From Candidatus Iainarchaeum sp. (GTDB lineage Archaea > Iainarchaeota > Iainarchaeia > Iainarchaeales > GCA-2688035), in NCBI GenBank assembly GCA_028712575.1, contig JAQTPU010000063.1, positions 1-5,350 on the forward strand: DNA of 5,350 nucleotides, given 5' to 3'. Every line of letters starts with the position of its first letter. Position 1 is the first letter of the stretch. Positions 5,012 through 5,350 of this stretch are shown here, in pieces. A program made the translations under genes and the position numbers. Under the pieces are notes generated by a model. It was not told the DNA's origin. It did not search any database and was given only the letters and a program-made list of their open reading frames with translations.

Positions 5012-5350
5012 TCATGCCCGCCTTGGCGTGATTTGTATCCAGTCGTTCATTTCCCCGTCTGCCTGCGCGCCCGCAGTTACTGGATTGTCGTACCAGTAGC
5101 GGATTTTGCAGCTCATTGTGCCGCTGTCCAGTGCAAAGACGGGCGCGCTTATTTCAATAAGGAGTGTTTTGGTTTCGCCTTTTGCAAGATAGGGAATGTC
5201 TGATTCCTTGAATTTTAACCAGCTTGCATCGCACTGGGAATCATTTTTTGTCCTCACCCTTATGTTTGAAAGGTCTATTTTTCCGCTGTTCCTGACCCTT
5301 ATTGTGGAAGTTTTCTTTTCATACCTGCCGTCTGCATCCAAAAAGTTCAC
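5012..5350 (-). CDS. C-terminal part of a secreted or surface beta-sandwich (Ig-like/CARDB-like) protein
   Basis: The last 112 residues of a minus-strand gene are visible, ending at TGA (5014-5012). The first codon at the edge is GTG, but nothing suggests that it is the real start, and the protein very likely continues beyond the window. The pattern fits an extracellular Ig-like or CARDB-like beta sandwich: STIRVRNSGKIDLSNIRVR (15-33), then IPYLAKGETKTLLIEISAP (52-70) and GTMSCKIRYWYDN (77-89). Here N-S-G begins a turn after strand one and a G-E-T-K-T strand precedes the final hairpin. C40 and C81 could form a disulfide. N36-D-S is a possible N-glycosylation site. There is no C-terminal membrane anchor, so any anchor must be N-terminal, or the protein is secreted. 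Function is unknown. Confidence 0.65.
   Translation of the reverse strand: MNFLDADGRYEKKTSTIRVRNSGKIDLSNIRVRTKNDSQCDASWLKFKESDIPYLAKGETKTLLIEISAPVFALDSGTMSCKIRYWYDNPVTAGAQADGEMNDWIQITPRRA

Noticed and set aside
4979..5203. Plus-strand open frame of 74 codons near the right edge.
   Set aside because: It overlaps the surface-protein gene on the other strand, is rich in cysteine and proline without a pattern, and has no start signal.
1..5350. Mobile element, CRISPR array, toxin-antitoxin or defence system.
   Set aside because: No transposase, integrase, terminal inverted repeats, regularly spaced repeats or nuclease motifs were seen on either strand. The main genes are core archaeal functions.

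Overview
The window looks like a piece of an archaeal genome, probably a small-genome DPANN-type lineage; the phylum cannot be settled from this sequence. Three genes point to archaea. One is a fibrillarin, one is a Nop5/Nop56-family protein beside it (the archaeal C/D-box RNA-guided 2'-O-methylation machinery), and one is a single-chain glycyl-tRNA synthetase of the eukaryote/archaeal type. The genes are compact. First genes of transcripts have a TATA-like box about 25-30 nt before the start codon or mature RNA end, as expected for leaderless archaeal transcription.

Layout from left to right. A minus-strand operon (2001 down to beyond base 1) encodes Nop5, fibrillarin and a membrane kinase of the dolichol/polyprenol kinase family that runs off the left edge. 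Divergent from it, on the plus strand, is glycyl-tRNA synthetase (2055-3551). Its stop codon overlaps that of a convergent minus-strand gene for a small cysteine-containing lipoprotein (3548-4033). Divergent from the lipoprotein is an intronless tRNA-Thr(CGU) (4088-4159) ending in a T tract. Next comes a six-helix membrane protein of the DUF6498 type (4203-4979). At the right edge is the C-terminal part of a minus-strand secreted or surface beta-sandwich protein (5012-5350).

The main theme is RNA and translation: C/D sRNP proteins, GlyRS and tRNA-Thr, with envelope proteins interspersed. The most notable point is that the Nop5 protein appears to lack the whole N-terminal domain that normally docks fibrillarin, although an intact fibrillarin gene sits directly downstream. 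An in-frame stop two codons upstream and a TATA box at the right distance both support the short start.

A second pattern is that both divergent intergenic regions (53 and 54 nt) hold one near-palindromic TTTAAA element near the middle. It is placed so that it could serve as the TATA box in both directions. I see no mobile element, CRISPR array, phage gene or clear defence system. The rest of the window is ordinary archaeal housekeeping.
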